Shown here in pieces: positions 1-10,317 of a DNA stretch of 64,000 bases. The position numbers were made by a program, and so were the translations under genes. Within the stretch, counting starts at the first letter, position 1. The number at the start of each line of letters is the position of its first letter. The DNA lies in the NCBI GenBank assembly GCA_019828595.1, contig JAHQRK010000015.1, forward strand, positions 1,116,001 through 1,180,000, given 5' to 3'. The DNA comes from Aphanomyces cochlioides. Taxonomy: Eukaryota > Oomycota > Saprolegniomycetes > Saprolegniales > Verrucalvaceae. The notes beneath the pieces are model-generated. The model did not search any database and was not told the origin of the DNA. It worked only from the letters and a program-made list of their open reading frames with translations.

Positions 1-1248
1 ACCATCCCATTCCCGAATTTCACTCGAATCCATGTCAACAACTCAGGCCAAGCAGCATGCAGCAATCCGGTCGTTTCGTTGGCGGCGCTGTCATCAAGTC
101 GCTCGTCTAACGATGCGTGGAGGAGCCCAAGACGGTCGAGTCTTCACAGAGTTGTCGTTGCCGTCGTATGAAGTTCGAGAGGTGCACTTTTCGTTGTCCA
201 GCGTGTCATGTCGCCTAGTTTCTCAACATAGGTGGCGTCCAAGCAGCGACCACTCGTGGGTGATCTGGCGGCGGTACTTGAACTGCGATGTTATCCATGC
301 TCTCCCACCAAAGGAACGACCCACTGGAATGCGGCACTGCATAGTAGAGACTAGGAGAACAGATAGAATCGTGGAAATCATCGTGGGTGTGGCCATATGC
401 CGCATGTGGATTACATGATTGTAAGGCGCCTCCATCTCAAGTCCAAGTGAATGCCGAACGCACTGCGTCAAACCACGCTTGATCGTGGAGAAAGTCTGTC
501 GAAAGATGCCGAGAGTCTTGACAAGGAGTAGCAGAGATGGCAATGTTTTCTTGTCAATTCGAACCATGGCATCGCCAGTTTCTCCATCGAGAGTTGTCCC
601 CGTCACCGGATAGAACTGCGTTTTCTATACAGTCCGTCTCCAGTTGATAGCAACGTCTGATTGGAACTTCGTCCTAGCCGTGAAGTCTGGCCAATGCTAC
701 AGCGCAAGAACGTAAATTGTATTGCAATGTCAGTCTCGAGCTACTCGAGCGGTCAATCCTTGTCTTGTCAACGCCATTCTCCAGACTTTGGCCATGCCTG
801 TCCAAGCCGGAGTCTACCGCGGAGTGCCACTCACGGATGATACGAGGAATATCACAGAAACGCATGAAGAGATCAGGCGTGTCGGGGTCGTTAGTTAATT
901 TCGCGATACTGTAGTCGAGGTCATGCGTCTGTACCGCTGGTTTACGAGAGCAATCTTCCATTCATTCAATCTTGCGGTCAAACATCCCCCGACGACCAAG
1001 GGGACAAGGACAGCCGTCCATCTTCAGCTCCCTCCCGATTACTATTTTGACGACTGCTACCGTCGATGAAGTTGAAATATACCGGTCGTCTCAATGTGGC
1101 CATCCATTTGAAAACGAAGCGAATGCAAAGTTTACGTAGAGTTGACGAAGCCTGGTGCTTGGCGCTGCCAGTGTTTGGCCGTCGGGCAATCGACGATAGC
1201 AATGGCTACGACTACACTGTGGCTGTTCAAACTCAAAAGCGGAGGAAC
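1..1248. other. Left flank, no supported gene
   Basis: No gene can be supported here. Two minus-strand open frames (223-606 and 674-961) could be exons or remnants of one gene, because they are adjacent and have normal composition. I found no convincing splice sites joining them and no recognisable motif. The inverted repeat that carries the first LPMO gene begins at 1249. Confidence 0.4.
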
Positions 1249-2288
1249 TTGCCACCAAACAAGGCAGTGTTAACAAAGAATCACTCAATTCAAAAGCATT
1301 AGCAAGCTCAAATGCAAGAAAACAAACTACGAAGCCATGCAAACAGTGTGCGAAGTCACAATAGCTTACGACGGGACGCATTGAGAGTAGTAAGGGGAGT
1401 ATTGCTTGCACACCAAGCCTTGTTGGCACGACGTTGGGCCAGAGTAACCCTGACCACCACATTGGCCGTACACTGGGACGCTGCCACCACCACCACCGCC
1501 GTTCGAGGGAGGGGAACTCGTGGATGGAGATGGCGATGGGCGGTAGGTGTCCGGAGGAGGGGGCGATGGACGAGTGGTGACCGTTGGCGACGACGACGAA
1601 GGCGTGGGGGGTCCGCCACCACCGCCACCGCTCGACAATGGCACGCAGTTGATGTAGATTTGCCAGTCAGGGTTGTGGAGAGCCAACCAGTAGATCGTCA
1701 ATTGCTTGGCGTTCTTGCACGCTGACGAGCTCACCGCCATGTTGCCAGTAGGAATGTTCGTTGCGCAGTTGTCGTTTTGGTACACGCGTGTGTCGTCGCA
1801 CCAGAGCTCGCAAGGATCCATGTGGGATGGCGTGAAGCCTTCACCGTCGCCGTGGTGCCACTTGACAATGTTGTCGGAGGGGAAAGGCTTGGGGGTGCCA
1901 TTGGCGAGGGTGTTGCCGCAAGCACCGCACGAGGCAGGGTTTGCGGTGATGAAGGCCTTCAAGCTGTATTCAGGGCTGTTGTTGTATTGGTCTCCAGGGA
2001 GGACCTTGGGGCCATTGATCGTGTCACAGAACGCGGTGACATCGACTCCAGCCTTGAACGTAGCCAAGGGGTCGACGAGTTGGCCGTGTCCGTAGGCGGT
2101 GGCAGCAAGGGCGACAAGGGTGGTGGCGATCGATGCGATCATGATGATGCAAATTGGATTGTGAGACTGAAGACCGACGGCATGGAAAGAGGGCCAAGGT
2201 TCCCCAGATGCGACCAGCAACTTTGTGTAAGAGAATGTCGACTCTGTGCAGAGCAAGGACTCCTGGGCTACCAGGGGAACCAAGTGAT
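1249..2288 (-). repeat. Left arm of 1,040 bp inverted repeat
   Basis: Position p in this arm pairs with 5428-p in the right arm (3140-4179). Base-by-base comparison at both edges places the identity breaks at 1248/4180 (outer) and 2289/3139 (inner). All reading frames translated inside the arms give the same proteins, so the arms look essentially identical. The arm holds one whole LPMO gene, about 146 bp upstream of its ATG and about 117 bp after its stop codon. Confidence 0.9.
1366..2142 (-). CDS. AA17-type LPMO with one CBM1, copy A
   Basis: Secreted copper enzyme predicted to cut plant cell-wall polysaccharide oxidatively; known oomycete AA17 enzymes act on pectin. The 258-residue product has a signal peptide (residues 1-18) that leaves His19 as mature residue 1, the first ligand of a histidine brace. 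His107 in the [12 protein letters not shown] stretch is a candidate second ligand. The catalytic part runs to about residue 170. A Gly/Pro/Ser/Thr linker follows, then a CBM1 module (about 223-258) with CGG, GPTSC and YYSQC. There is no intron. The start was chosen at the Met that gives a normal signal peptide; upstream in-frame codons exist but would bury it. The product is identical to the divergent copy B at 3286-4062. The AA17 assignment rests on the CGxC, PCExWCD, DNCA and WQxYxNC pattern; substrate is inferred. Confidence 0.88.
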   Translation of the reverse strand: MIASIATTLVALAATAYGHGQLVDPLATFKAGVDVTAFCDTINGPKVLPGDQYNNSPEYSLKAFITANPASCGACGNTLANGTPKPFPSDNIVKWHHGDGEGFTPSHMDPCELWCDDTRVYQNDNCATNIPTGNMAVSSSACKNAKQLTIYWLALHNPDWQIYINCVPLSSGGGGGGPPTPSSSSPTVTTRPSPPPPDTYRPSPSPSTSSPPSNGGGGGGSVPVYGQCGGQGYSGPTSCQQGLVCKQYSPYYSQCVPS

Positions 2289-3139
2289 GGCCCTCTGAAA
2301 GAGTCAAGCGATGTGTGTATGTCGAAATGGCTCATGTCAAGTAGAAAGAAGCCTTGGCCATGTCTTGCCCCTTCGTTGTCAGTCGGTCAAGGTACACCAA
2401 ATCTCGTGTGTCTAGCCAGAGTTGACTTCAAGGGAAGATGGTTGGACTTTCATAGAATATGCACGACAAACTTTTCAATGACATGGGCGCGTCCAAGCAG
2501 CAGCAACTGATGACCTCTTAGTGAGGAGCTAGAACTCTTGTACAGTCCAGCGTCCCAGCGCTTGCACAACAGACATCGTTAGTGTACTAACCATCCTCAT
2601 GAAGTTTCTCATGGTTGCCTTAGCAATCAATGAGCTACAGCCAAGGCTTGGCGATGACGGGAACTATATGTGTGTTCAACTTGATGTGGCCTTAACATAC
2701 CGGTATGTAGCCATCTTGGTGGAGTGGCAGCCATCGAGTTGTCAGAACGCAGTGTTGCTGCACCACCACTGAGCTACTCTAGGTGTAAGTTTCAGTCACG
2801 GCATCAACGCCGTTCTAAGGCTGGTGTAATAGCCTTCGACCGAAGTCCAACCGTGCGAGTTCTGATAGTTTGTGCCTCCTTTAAGAAGTTGAGGCACCTC
2901 GTAGTTCAAGTTTCGCCACCAGAGTTCACCAGTTGCTCCAGCTTGGACACAACCACGCCATCCAAGCGGAGGCCCTTCACATGCTCAACGCTTCACTTCG
3001 TGGCTGGAGTACTCGATGAAGACTTGAGAGGCAGGAATCTTGTCCGACCGACAACAGAAATCGATGAGAGCCATGGCTTTGTCATGCGCTATGAGCCATC
3101 TATTCATCTGTTTGGCTGAAGGATTTCAACGAGAATGCA
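2289..3139. other. 851 bp spacer between inverted-repeat arms
   Basis: This is single-copy DNA between the two start regions of the divergent identical LPMO genes, so it probably holds most of both promoters. Because only about 146 bp upstream of each ATG is shared, the two copies have different distal upstream sequence. No convincing gene is seen; an open frame at 2724-3119 on the plus strand has no recognisable features. Confidence 0.6.
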
Positions 3140-4179
3140 ATCACTTGGTTCCCCTGGTAGCCCAGGAGTCCTTGCTCTGCACAGAGTCGACATTCTCTTA
3201 CACAAAGTTGCTGGTCGCATCTGGGGAACCTTGGCCCTCTTTCCATGCCGTCGGTCTTCAGTCTCACAATCCAATTTGCATCATCATGATCGCATCGATC
3301 GCCACCACCCTTGTCGCCCTTGCTGCCACCGCCTACGGACACGGCCAACTCGTCGACCCCTTGGCTACGTTCAAGGCTGGAGTCGATGTCACCGCGTTCT
3401 GTGACACGATCAATGGCCCCAAGGTCCTCCCTGGAGACCAATACAACAACAGCCCTGAATACAGCTTGAAGGCCTTCATCACCGCAAACCCTGCCTCGTG
3501 CGGTGCTTGCGGCAACACCCTCGCCAATGGCACCCCCAAGCCTTTCCCCTCCGACAACATTGTCAAGTGGCACCACGGCGACGGTGAAGGCTTCACGCCA
3601 TCCCACATGGATCCTTGCGAGCTCTGGTGCGACGACACACGCGTGTACCAAAACGACAACTGCGCAACGAACATTCCTACTGGCAACATGGCGGTGAGCT
3701 CGTCAGCGTGCAAGAACGCCAAGCAATTGACGATCTACTGGTTGGCTCTCCACAACCCTGACTGGCAAATCTACATCAACTGCGTGCCATTGTCGAGCGG
3801 TGGCGGTGGTGGCGGACCCCCCACGCCTTCGTCGTCGTCGCCAACGGTCACCACTCGTCCATCGCCCCCTCCTCCGGACACCTACCGCCCATCGCCATCT
3901 CCATCCACGAGTTCCCCTCCCTCGAACGGCGGTGGTGGTGGTGGCAGCGTCCCAGTGTACGGCCAATGTGGTGGTCAGGGTTACTCTGGCCCAACGTCGT
4001 GCCAACAAGGCTTGGTGTGCAAGCAATACTCCCCTTACTACTCTCAATGCGTCCCGTCGTAAGCTATTGTGACTTCGCACACTGTTTGCATGGCTTCGTA
4101 GTTTGTTTTCTTGCATTTGAGCTTGCTAATGCTTTTGAATTGAGTGATTCTTTGTTAACACTGCCTTGTTTGGTGGCAA
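3140..4179 (+). repeat. Right arm of 1,040 bp inverted repeat
   Basis: Mirror copy of 1249-2288 (p + q = 5428). It carries LPMO copy B in the plus direction. The arm ends about 117 bp after the stop codon, and the sequence beyond 4180 turns AT-rich. Confidence 0.9.
3286..4062 (+). CDS. AA17-type LPMO with one CBM1, copy B
   Basis: Encodes the same 258-residue protein as copy A: signal peptide 1-18, mature N-terminal His19, Cys-rich AA17-like domain to about residue 170, Gly6 tracts and a Pro/Ser/Thr linker, then a CBM1 cellulose-binding module at the C-terminus. An in-frame extension to 3040 is open but would place the signal peptide internally, so the ATG at 3286 (MIASIA) is preferred. The two copies point away from each other. 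Known family role: secreted wall-degrading monooxygenases of oomycetes. Copy-specific expression could differ because the distal upstream DNA is not shared. Confidence 0.9.
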   Translation: MIASIATTLVALAATAYGHGQLVDPLATFKAGVDVTAFCDTINGPKVLPGDQYNNSPEYSLKAFITANPASCGACGNTLANGTPKPFPSDNIVKWHHGDGEGFTPSHMDPCELWCDDTRVYQNDNCATNIPTGNMAVSSSACKNAKQLTIYWLALHNPDWQIYINCVPLSSGGGGGGPPTPSSSSPTVTTRPSPPPPDTYRPSPSPSTSSPPSNGGGGGGSVPVYGQCGGQGYSGPTSCQQGLVCKQYSPYYSQCVPS

Positions 4180-4537
4180 TGGTGAACTTGCTCCACAGAT
4201 AGCAAGCCAGGATCTTCTTTGTTCTTACTACATCGGTCTCAAATCCAGTCTTTCAATGCATTCAGTAGATTAACGTTGTGTTTTCAGGCGCAGCATAAAA
4301 CGATTAAAGTTAGTTGGTCCAGCACAATTTTGGGTGATTTGATTGGCTATAAATAACAGTAAATCGTAAAATCATTGGTGCATCTATAAATTAATGGTGT
4401 TCTTAAAATAGATTCTTTTTTCCTGATGTGTATCTTTTATTCAGAAAAGTGTCTTTTAATGTTTCTTAAACAGTCTGGACAATTCGGATGACCAAAGTGA
4501 ATGACTGGATGATGAGGATAACATTTTCGTCACTTTA
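4180..4537. other. AT-rich intergenic DNA before Harbinger element
   Basis: AT-rich sequence without a supported gene. Its last three bases (TTA, 4535-4537) form the left target-site duplication of the transposon that begins at 4538. Confidence 0.6.
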
Positions 4538-4556
4538 GAGCATCCGTAGCAGTTTG
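4538..4556 (+). repeat. Left TIR of Harbinger element
   Basis: Nineteen bases, GAGCATCCGTAGCAGTTTG, match the complement of 7138-7156 without mismatch. Similarity beyond this is patchy (shared AAATTTAGCA tracts). Confidence 0.93.
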
Positions 4557-4717
4557 GCATAGCCATTGCCAAATTTAGCAGTCTAAACAGCTAGGTATTT
4601 TAGAATGGAAGCAGGTTTTGGTTTCAGTTTGCCAACGCCAAAAGGCAAATCGTTGGTAACTGCACTAGACCACATGTTCTCTTCAAAGGTCACTCAAGAT
4701 ATTGAACAACACGAACA

Positions 4718-6077
4718 ATGGATCGTGCCCACGTCCAAGACCACTTCTCTATCCTCATGGACGAATTCGAAGACGATGAAGCGCATTTCTTGTTGGCATC
4801 GTCTGGGATCATTCAAATGAGAGCAAATACGCGTTTAAAGAAGAAAAGTGAACGTAGGGCAGCAGCAAACCGACGAGACCCAGAGGGCCGTCACTCCCGT
4901 CTGCTCCAACAATACTTTGGCTCCAATCCAGTGTACTCTAGCGATGATTTTCGACTACGTTTCCGTATGAGTAAGATTCTGTTTGATCGTCTGCTCCAAA
5001 CGTTAACGTCAAATCACAAGTTCTTCACCAGTAAGGTAAACGCTGCGAGAAAGATGGGAATTCCGCCATCATCAAAGTAACCGCAGCACTTAGAATGCTG
5101 GTGTATGGTGCATCAGCTGACTCTATTGACGAGAACTTGGAGATCAGCGAATGAACGACGCTGAAGTCATTGCGCTTCTTTTGCAAATGCGTTATTGAGT
5201 GTTTTGGGAAAGAGTACTTGCGTGAACCCACAGAAGGTGACATAACACAGCTTCTGAGTATCAATGCGAAACGAGGATTTGTTGGCATGCTAGGCTCCAT
5301 CGATTGCATGCATTGGCAATGGAACAAATGTCCCACAGCGTTTGCTGGTCAATACACTGGGAAAGAAAGCAAGCCGACGGTCATCTTAGAAGCGTGGGCA
5401 GACCAAGACTTGTGGATATGGCATTGTCTTTTTGGTTCACCTGGATCTCTCAATGATCTCAACGTTCTAGATCGCTCGAATGTCTTTGATAGTATACTCC
5501 ATGGTGTAGCCCCCAATGTGTCTTTTGCTGTCAATGGTGCCGAGTCATTTAGTAGAATGTTTAACAATTGCGAATAGGTTCTAGATACAACATGGCTTAT
5601 TTGTTAGCGGATGGAATTTACCCCGACTGGGCCGTATTTGTCAAGTCCATCAGCAATCCATTGTCAGCTAAACAGAAGTACTTTGCAAGAGTACATGAAG
5701 CCGTCAGGAAAGACGTTGAACGTACGTTTGGAGTACTCATTGCGAGTTCGAGAATTTTAGATTTACCTTGTCGATTGTGGGACTCAAATGCAATGGGAGT
5801 AGTGATGAATACATGCATTATACTACACAATATGATCGTTGAAGAGCAACGGGGCATCCCCACGGCCAATGATTATCTTTTCGACTGCTCTAACCAACCA
5901 CACCATTGCGTTCCTGTTTTTGAAGTATTCCGGAACAATGAAAGCACACCGCCTTCAATCGATACGATGATCACGAACGACGTGGTATTGCGCGATACAA
6001 GCACTCATGCGAAGCTTCGCAAAGACCTTATTGAGCATCTCTGGTACAAAAGAGGTGACGAGACTGTTAAAATGTAA
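4718..6077 (+). pseudogene. Harbinger DDE transposase, frameshifted
   Basis: Cut-and-paste transposase of the DDE_Tnp_4 type. The N-terminal helical region (4718-5080), the first catalytic Asp in SIDCMHW (about 5299), the second Asp in LNDLNVL (about 5455) and the Glu in VERTFGVL (about 5720) are all visible, so the D-D-E triad survives. The reading frame is broken at least three times: a frameshift near 5060-5080, an in-frame TGA at 5152-5154, and a further frame change near 5540-5570 just after the VNG motif. The three open pieces are 4718-5080, about 5079-5577 (with the internal TGA) and 5568-6077. It lies tail to tail with the accessory gene, 22 bp apart. The breaks make it non-functional as read. 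Confidence 0.88.
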
Positions 6078-6099
6078 TTTCAAATGAATTGTTTGTCCA

Positions 6100-6909
6100 T
6101 TACACTGTTGCTTCCGTATCACTCACAGTTGATTGATTTAATCGGAGGCGATCTAAGATATCCATTCTTTTCAGCTTCAAGAATTCGGATGCCTGGCGGT
6201 CATCAGGGTCCAGTCGCATCGAAAATATTTGGATGTCATTGTGCTCTTGAGCGACTTTGATGCGTTCACGAGCATTTTCAGCAATGCTCTCAGTAGCGCG
6301 CACTTGACGGGTTAGCAAAATTTCCTGGATTATTTTGCTCTTGGCTTTTTTCATTCCAATTGGTCGAGATGGAGTAGACGACGAAGACAAATTTTCCTCG
6401 CCATTCGAAGCATGTTCGTCAGTGGTATTATTGTCAGAAGCTTGCGATCGCTTGTTGCTAATTGTTTTCTTTGTCTTCGGTTCGTTATCAACCCATTCTT
6501 GCCATATCGGCTCATGACGTAGAACTATCCAACAGTCAGAAAATTTAAATCGGCCATTTTCCTTTCGTGATTCAAACAGCTTTTTGGCTGCAAGGCGATT
6601 ATCATCTTCGCTTGAGCCACTAGGTCCCATGCCATTGCTGCCTCGAACCTTTCGTAAACACGAAACATATTTGGACACGTCGTGCGAAATTGTGTGGAAC
6701 CGAGATGACAAACTGACTGCAGTACGGTCATCCGTAGACCTTTCTGAGCTGGCCAGGCGCTGGTCAAAGCATTCCTTCACTCGTTTGTAGAAAGTGTCGT
6801 TTGACTGGAAGATTCCAGTCGCACTGTCAGTGCTGACTTGGATCCACGACTGACACAATGCAATATCTTCTTCCACAGAGTAGTTTGGGCCTCGCCGAGA
6901 CGTTGACAT
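6100..6909 (-). CDS. Harbinger accessory protein, Myb/SANT-like
   Basis: The 269-residue protein begins with a trihelix/SANT-like region (residues about 8-75: SVEEDIALCQSW and later LSSRFHTIS), which in known Harbinger systems binds DNA and helps the transposase enter the nucleus. A middle KFSDCW-x-LRHEP-x-WQEW motif and a charged C-terminal helix resembling NAM-associated domains follow. Ser/Lys-rich residues in the centre (about 145-185) look like a nuclear-localisation linker. The frame is intact from the ATG at 6909. It belongs to the transposon and not to the host gene set. Function is inferred from family and position. Confidence 0.85.
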   Translation of the reverse strand: MSTSRRGPNYSVEEDIALCQSWIQVSTDSATGIFQSNDTFYKRVKECFDQRLASSERSTDDRTAVSLSSRFHTISHDVSKYVSCLRKVRGSNGMGPSGSSEDDNRLAAKKLFESRKENGRFKFSDCWIVLRHEPIWQEWVDNEPKTKKTISNKRSQASDNNTTDEHASNGEENLSSSSTPSRPIGMKKAKSKIIQEILLTRQVRATESIAENARERIKVAQEHNDIQIFSMRLDPDDRQASEFLKLKRMDILDRLRLNQSTVSDTEATV

Positions 6910-7137
6910 TGAGCTTAGGCGTTTTGCTGACTGTGATCTCTAAACGACTCGAAGCAATATTGAAGAAATTCGAAAATCGAAGTTTGAATTGCTATTCCTC
7001 CAGCTAAATTTAGCTGGAGAAATAGCAATCAGGGTGGATTTGGCAAATGGCTTTGGCATTTGACAAACTGAAATCAAGACACTTGTTTGCCATTTCCTGC
7101 TTCGATTGCTAAATTTAGCTTTGCCAAGCCGATTTAG

Positions 7138-7156
7138 CAAACTGCTACGGATGCTC
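7138..7156 (-). repeat. Right TIR of Harbinger element
   Basis: Exact complement of 4538-4556. It is followed by the TTA duplication at 7157-7159. Confidence 0.93.
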
Positions 7157-7198
7157 TTACTACACTAAGAGGGGATCTGAGCTGCTGCACCGACTCGT

Positions 7199-8323
7199 TT
7201 ACCGCTTGGTGGGCAAGCATTGGCTGTACCAATCGTCGAGTTTCGTACACTCGTCACCATCTTTGCACTTGGCAGTGCTTTCGAATCGATGTCCACCGCA
7301 TTGGGAATAAGTTTCGATTTCGCCGACGCCAACTGCATTAGGAATGCATTGGAAGTACCATTCGACGACTCGTTCGCAATGGTAGCCACGCACGCATTGG
7401 GTTGGGCCAGTGAATCCCCTGCCGCCACATTGTTGCCAGCCGCCAGCAACCTTTCCAACAGTCGTGGTAGGGCGAGCTGTAGTACTTGTCGTGGGGCGAG
7501 CTGTGGTGGCACTTGTGGTGGGGGTATTGGTAGTGGGATTGGTTGTGGGAGCCGACGACGAAGGGGCCACAGTTGGCACTTTCTTTGTGGGCTTGGGGGA
7601 AGGTGTGGCCGTCGGAGAGTAGGGATCAGGGGATGATGTTACATTGGGGGCGTTGGTGTAATCCGACGAGGTTGGCGACGGTGGAGACGTTGTGTCGATG
7701 TATGTTGGTGATGGCGTCAAATTTGGCTGGCCGGTTGGACTTGGATCCACGCCATCCGCCAAGGCGACGCAGTTCTTGTAAATTTGCCAGTCAGGGGCGT
7801 GCATCGCAAGCCAGATGACGACAAACTTCTTCGCCCCTTGGCATTTGCCCAAGTCGATCTTGGTATCACCACTTGGGTTGTTGCGGGCACAATTGTCGTC
7901 GTAGTAGACAAGAGTCGAGTCGCACCAGAATTCACAAGGGCCTTCATGGGAGGAAACCCAGCCTTCTTGGCCGTTGCGCCACTTGATGATACCATCCGAG
8001 GGTAATGGAGTAGCGGCGTCAAACTTGGTGATGCCACATTCACCGCAGACCGAGTCGGTCTTGTCGGCAAAGTCCTTCAAGCTGGTATAATCGCGGTGTA
8101 AGAGCGGTAGGAATGCATTCACGTTGTCTTCTGGTCCTCGATTGAAGCCTTCCGGTTCGTTTGGGTACAATTTTGGGCCATTCACCGTGCCACAGAACGC
8201 AGTCGGATCACCGTACGGGTTGATGTACGATGGCTTTGGCGCGGTAAGACATCCATGGCCAAGCACTGTCGCGGGAAGCAACGTAGCTGTGAAGACGCCA
8301 ACAGCACGAAGGGCCTTGACCAT
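7199..8323 (-). CDS. AA17-type LPMO with two CBM1-like modules
   Basis: The 374-residue secreted protein has a signal peptide (1-22) leaving His23 as mature residue 1, an AA17-like domain with CGECG, SSHEGPCEFWCD, DDNCA and WQIYKNC, and a long Thr/Pro/Ser linker (about 190-300). Two C-terminal CBM1-like modules follow. The first keeps the full pattern (CGG, GPTQC, YFQC). The second (about 339-374) keeps CGG and YSQC but lacks the GPT turn, so it may bind differently. The ATG at 8323 is preferred over upstream in-frame codons because it starts the signal peptide. No intron. It is divergent from the related gene at 9379 across 1,055 bp. Sequence is clearly different from copies A and B. Confidence 0.88.
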   Translation of the reverse strand: MVKALRAVGVFTATLLPATVLGHGCLTAPKPSYINPYGDPTAFCGTVNGPKLYPNEPEGFNRGPEDNVNAFLPLLHRDYTSLKDFADKTDSVCGECGITKFDAATPLPSDGIIKWRNGQEGWVSSHEGPCEFWCDSTLVYYDDNCARNNPSGDTKIDLGKCQGAKKFVVIWLAMHAPDWQIYKNCVALADGVDPSPTGQPNLTPSPTYIDTTSPPSPTSSDYTNAPNVTSSPDPYSPTATPSPKPTKKVPTVAPSSSAPTTNPTTNTPTTSATTARPTTSTTARPTTTVGKVAGGWQQCGGRGFTGPTQCVRGYHCERVVEWYFQCIPNAVGVGEIETYSQCGGHRFESTAKCKDGDECTKLDDWYSQCLPTKR

Positions 8324-9378
8324 TGTAAGATCCAGAGACGAAGAGGAAGTGAGATGCCATGGCTTCGAGACGATGCAGGGCTTCAATGGGGTGATTGTCT
8401 TCTTGGGATCCAGCTGGGCTGTCTGGTTTCAATGAAAAAAACTGATCGAAGACTGGTAAAATTCACAAAAATTGTTGAAAATTCACATAAAAATGGAAAA
8501 ACCATGTGAGTAATTGGCGTTTTTTCCCAATTTTTCGTATTTTTTAAATTCCGCTTTGGTGTATGTTTCGCACATATATTACCGAGTGCTGTGGAATGTC
8601 AGGGTGTGGATGGCGCAGTCATTGCGTAATATGTTCCGTCTTATTCCAGCTACTTGTCAATCTACTAGTATACGACAACGGCACGGCTGGATGTCAAGAG
8701 TGTCGGGGGGCGAGATTTGCATCGTGACAGGACAAAGATCATACTATTAATAGTACAGTGAATTCATGAAATCCATGTAAAAATTTCGCACCAATGTGAA
8801 AATCCTTAGAACATCCATGACAAGGTGACATATTTTTTATTTGAAAATTAAATTAACCTTTTTCAACTGTCTCACCAAGACTGAATGTCGAGACAAATTG
8901 GTTGGAGTTGTAAGGAAGGTGAGAAATTTGGTGGTCAACATTGTGTGAAATGGCACGCCACCTGGCTCGCCTCTGTCGAGCCTGACCCCTCCTCTGCCCA
9001 CATTGCATGGCGACAATCTCGTGAAAAATCCATGAATTTCCACGCAACGAGGCCAGGATCGCATCAACTGTCAATCAGACGACGATGTAGAGTCGCCACG
9101 GAGTCCAAAAAACTCCCAAATGGGCCCAGCTTCTCGGCTGACCATCGCATCGTCAGGCCGTCTTGCTCTACCTCTACTGTAGCAGTTTCATCGACAAAGC
9201 ATATGCTGCGTGGTCTCTATGTCTTCGCTTTTGTACGCTTAACGTCTCTGTGTGTCATCTCGGCCAATCTCGTCGATGTAACCACACGCTCTGCCCCAAG
9301 ATCGTCATAAGGATTGCATCGTCCTCCCGAAGCTTTGTTCATCGTCGAGGATGTCATTGCAATTTTCACGTAGGGGCT
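8324..9378. other. Divergent promoter region of LPMO pair
   Basis: There is no supported gene. This 1,055 bp separates two start codons that point away from each other, so it should hold both promoters. It contains AT-rich stretches with several short near-repeats of the type AATTCAC and ATCCATG around 8455-8510 and 8755-8830. Confidence 0.55.
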
Positions 9379-10317
9379 ATGCAAATCGCAGTGTTGGCTT
9401 CATTGGCTGCTGTTGTCCTTGGCCATGGCCAGCTCTTGGATCCGAAACCAACATATCTCAACCAGTATGGAGATACCACGACGTTTTGTGGAGTCATTGA
9501 CGGTCCAACGACATTCCCAGGAGAAAACTACGACCTGGGCCCATCTTCCAACACCAAAGCCTTCACACGACAGTTTGACAAGTCGGGCTTTGCAAGCTTG
9601 AAAGCGTTCTTTGACTCCCGTGAGACTGGTGGCGAATGCGGCATCACTAAGGCCGATGGCTCACCCCAAGCACTGCCTAACGATGGTGTCTTGAAATGGG
9701 GCAACGGTGGCTCCGAAGGCTTCGTATCTTCACATGAAGGGCCATGTGAAGTGTGGTGCGACTCTACGAGAGCCTTCCACAACGACAATTGCGCCAAGAA
9801 CATGCCAAACGGCCACATTCCCATCGATATGACTGCCTGTCAAGGGGCCAAGAAGCTTGTCGTGCTGTGGTTGGCTCTCCATGCTCCTTCTTGGCAAGTG
9901 TACAAGAATTGCGTCCGCCTGAGCGGCGAAACCACCACTCCGAGCAGCTCGACTCCGTCTATGGTACCCGTAACACCGTCGCCGTCATCGACGCCATCTT
10001 CATCGGAATATCCTTCGGCATCGACCGCAACACCATCAAGCACTACCTCAAACAGTGACCTACTGGCCTTGGGGTGGAGGCAATGCGGCGGGTCGATAGG
10101 CTACACTGGACCAACCAACTGCATCCGTGGCTTTCACTGCGTTGGTTTCTCTGTGCATTATTCCCAGTGCATGCCAAATGAACCACCTCAAGGCCAGCTT
10201 CAAACCTATCTCCAATGCGGTGGTCGCGGCTATGCTGGCTTGACCCAATGCAAGGACGGCGACTCTTGCGTTGTAGTCAACGAATGGTACTCACAGTGTC
10301 TGCCTGCATCGCTCTAG
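9379..10317 (+). CDS. AA17-type LPMO with two CBM1-like modules
   Basis: The 312-residue secreted protein has a short signal peptide (1-15) leaving His16 as mature residue 1. The catalytic domain shows GGECG, SSHEGPCEVWCD, NDNCA and WQVYKNC. A short Ser/Thr/Pro linker is followed by two CBM1-like modules: CGG, GPTNC, YSQC; then CGG, GLTQC, YSQC. Upstream in-frame codons back to 9163 are open, but the ATG at 9379 gives the proper signal peptide and free N-terminal His. It is the closest relative in this window of the gene at 7199-8323 and lies divergently from it. Known family role: oxidative attack on plant cell-wall polysaccharide. No intron is needed. Confidence 0.88.
   Translation: MQIAVLASLAAVVLGHGQLLDPKPTYLNQYGDTTTFCGVIDGPTTFPGENYDLGPSSNTKAFTRQFDKSGFASLKAFFDSRETGGECGITKADGSPQALPNDGVLKWGNGGSEGFVSSHEGPCEVWCDSTRAFHNDNCAKNMPNGHIPIDMTACQGAKKLVVLWLALHAPSWQVYKNCVRLSGETTTPSSSTPSMVPVTPSPSSTPSSSEYPSASTATPSSTTSNSDLLALGWRQCGGSIGYTGPTNCIRGFHCVGFSVHYSQCMPNEPPQGQLQTYLQCGGRGYAGLTQCKDGDSCVVVNEWYSQCLPASL

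Larger units (their letters stand above)
4538..7156 (+). mobile_element. PIF/Harbinger DNA transposon, 2,619 bp
   Basis: The ends are a perfect 19 bp terminal inverted repeat, GAGCATCCGTAGCAGTTTG at 4538-4556 and its complement at 7138-7156. Both sides are flanked by the 3 bp duplication TTA (4535-4537 and 7157-7159), which is the expected TWA target site of this superfamily. Inside are the two standard genes, convergent: a DDE transposase on plus (broken) and a Myb/SANT-like accessory protein on minus (intact). The accessory gene and perfect ends suggest a fairly recent copy that lost only its own transposase and might still be moved in trans. Confidence 0.93.

Noticed and set aside
1312..1725. 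137-residue Arg/Thr-rich frame opposite the first LPMO (and its mirror at 3703-4116)
   Set aside because: It is the antisense reading of the Gly/Pro/Ser/Thr linker and CBM1; it appears twice only because the arms are identical.
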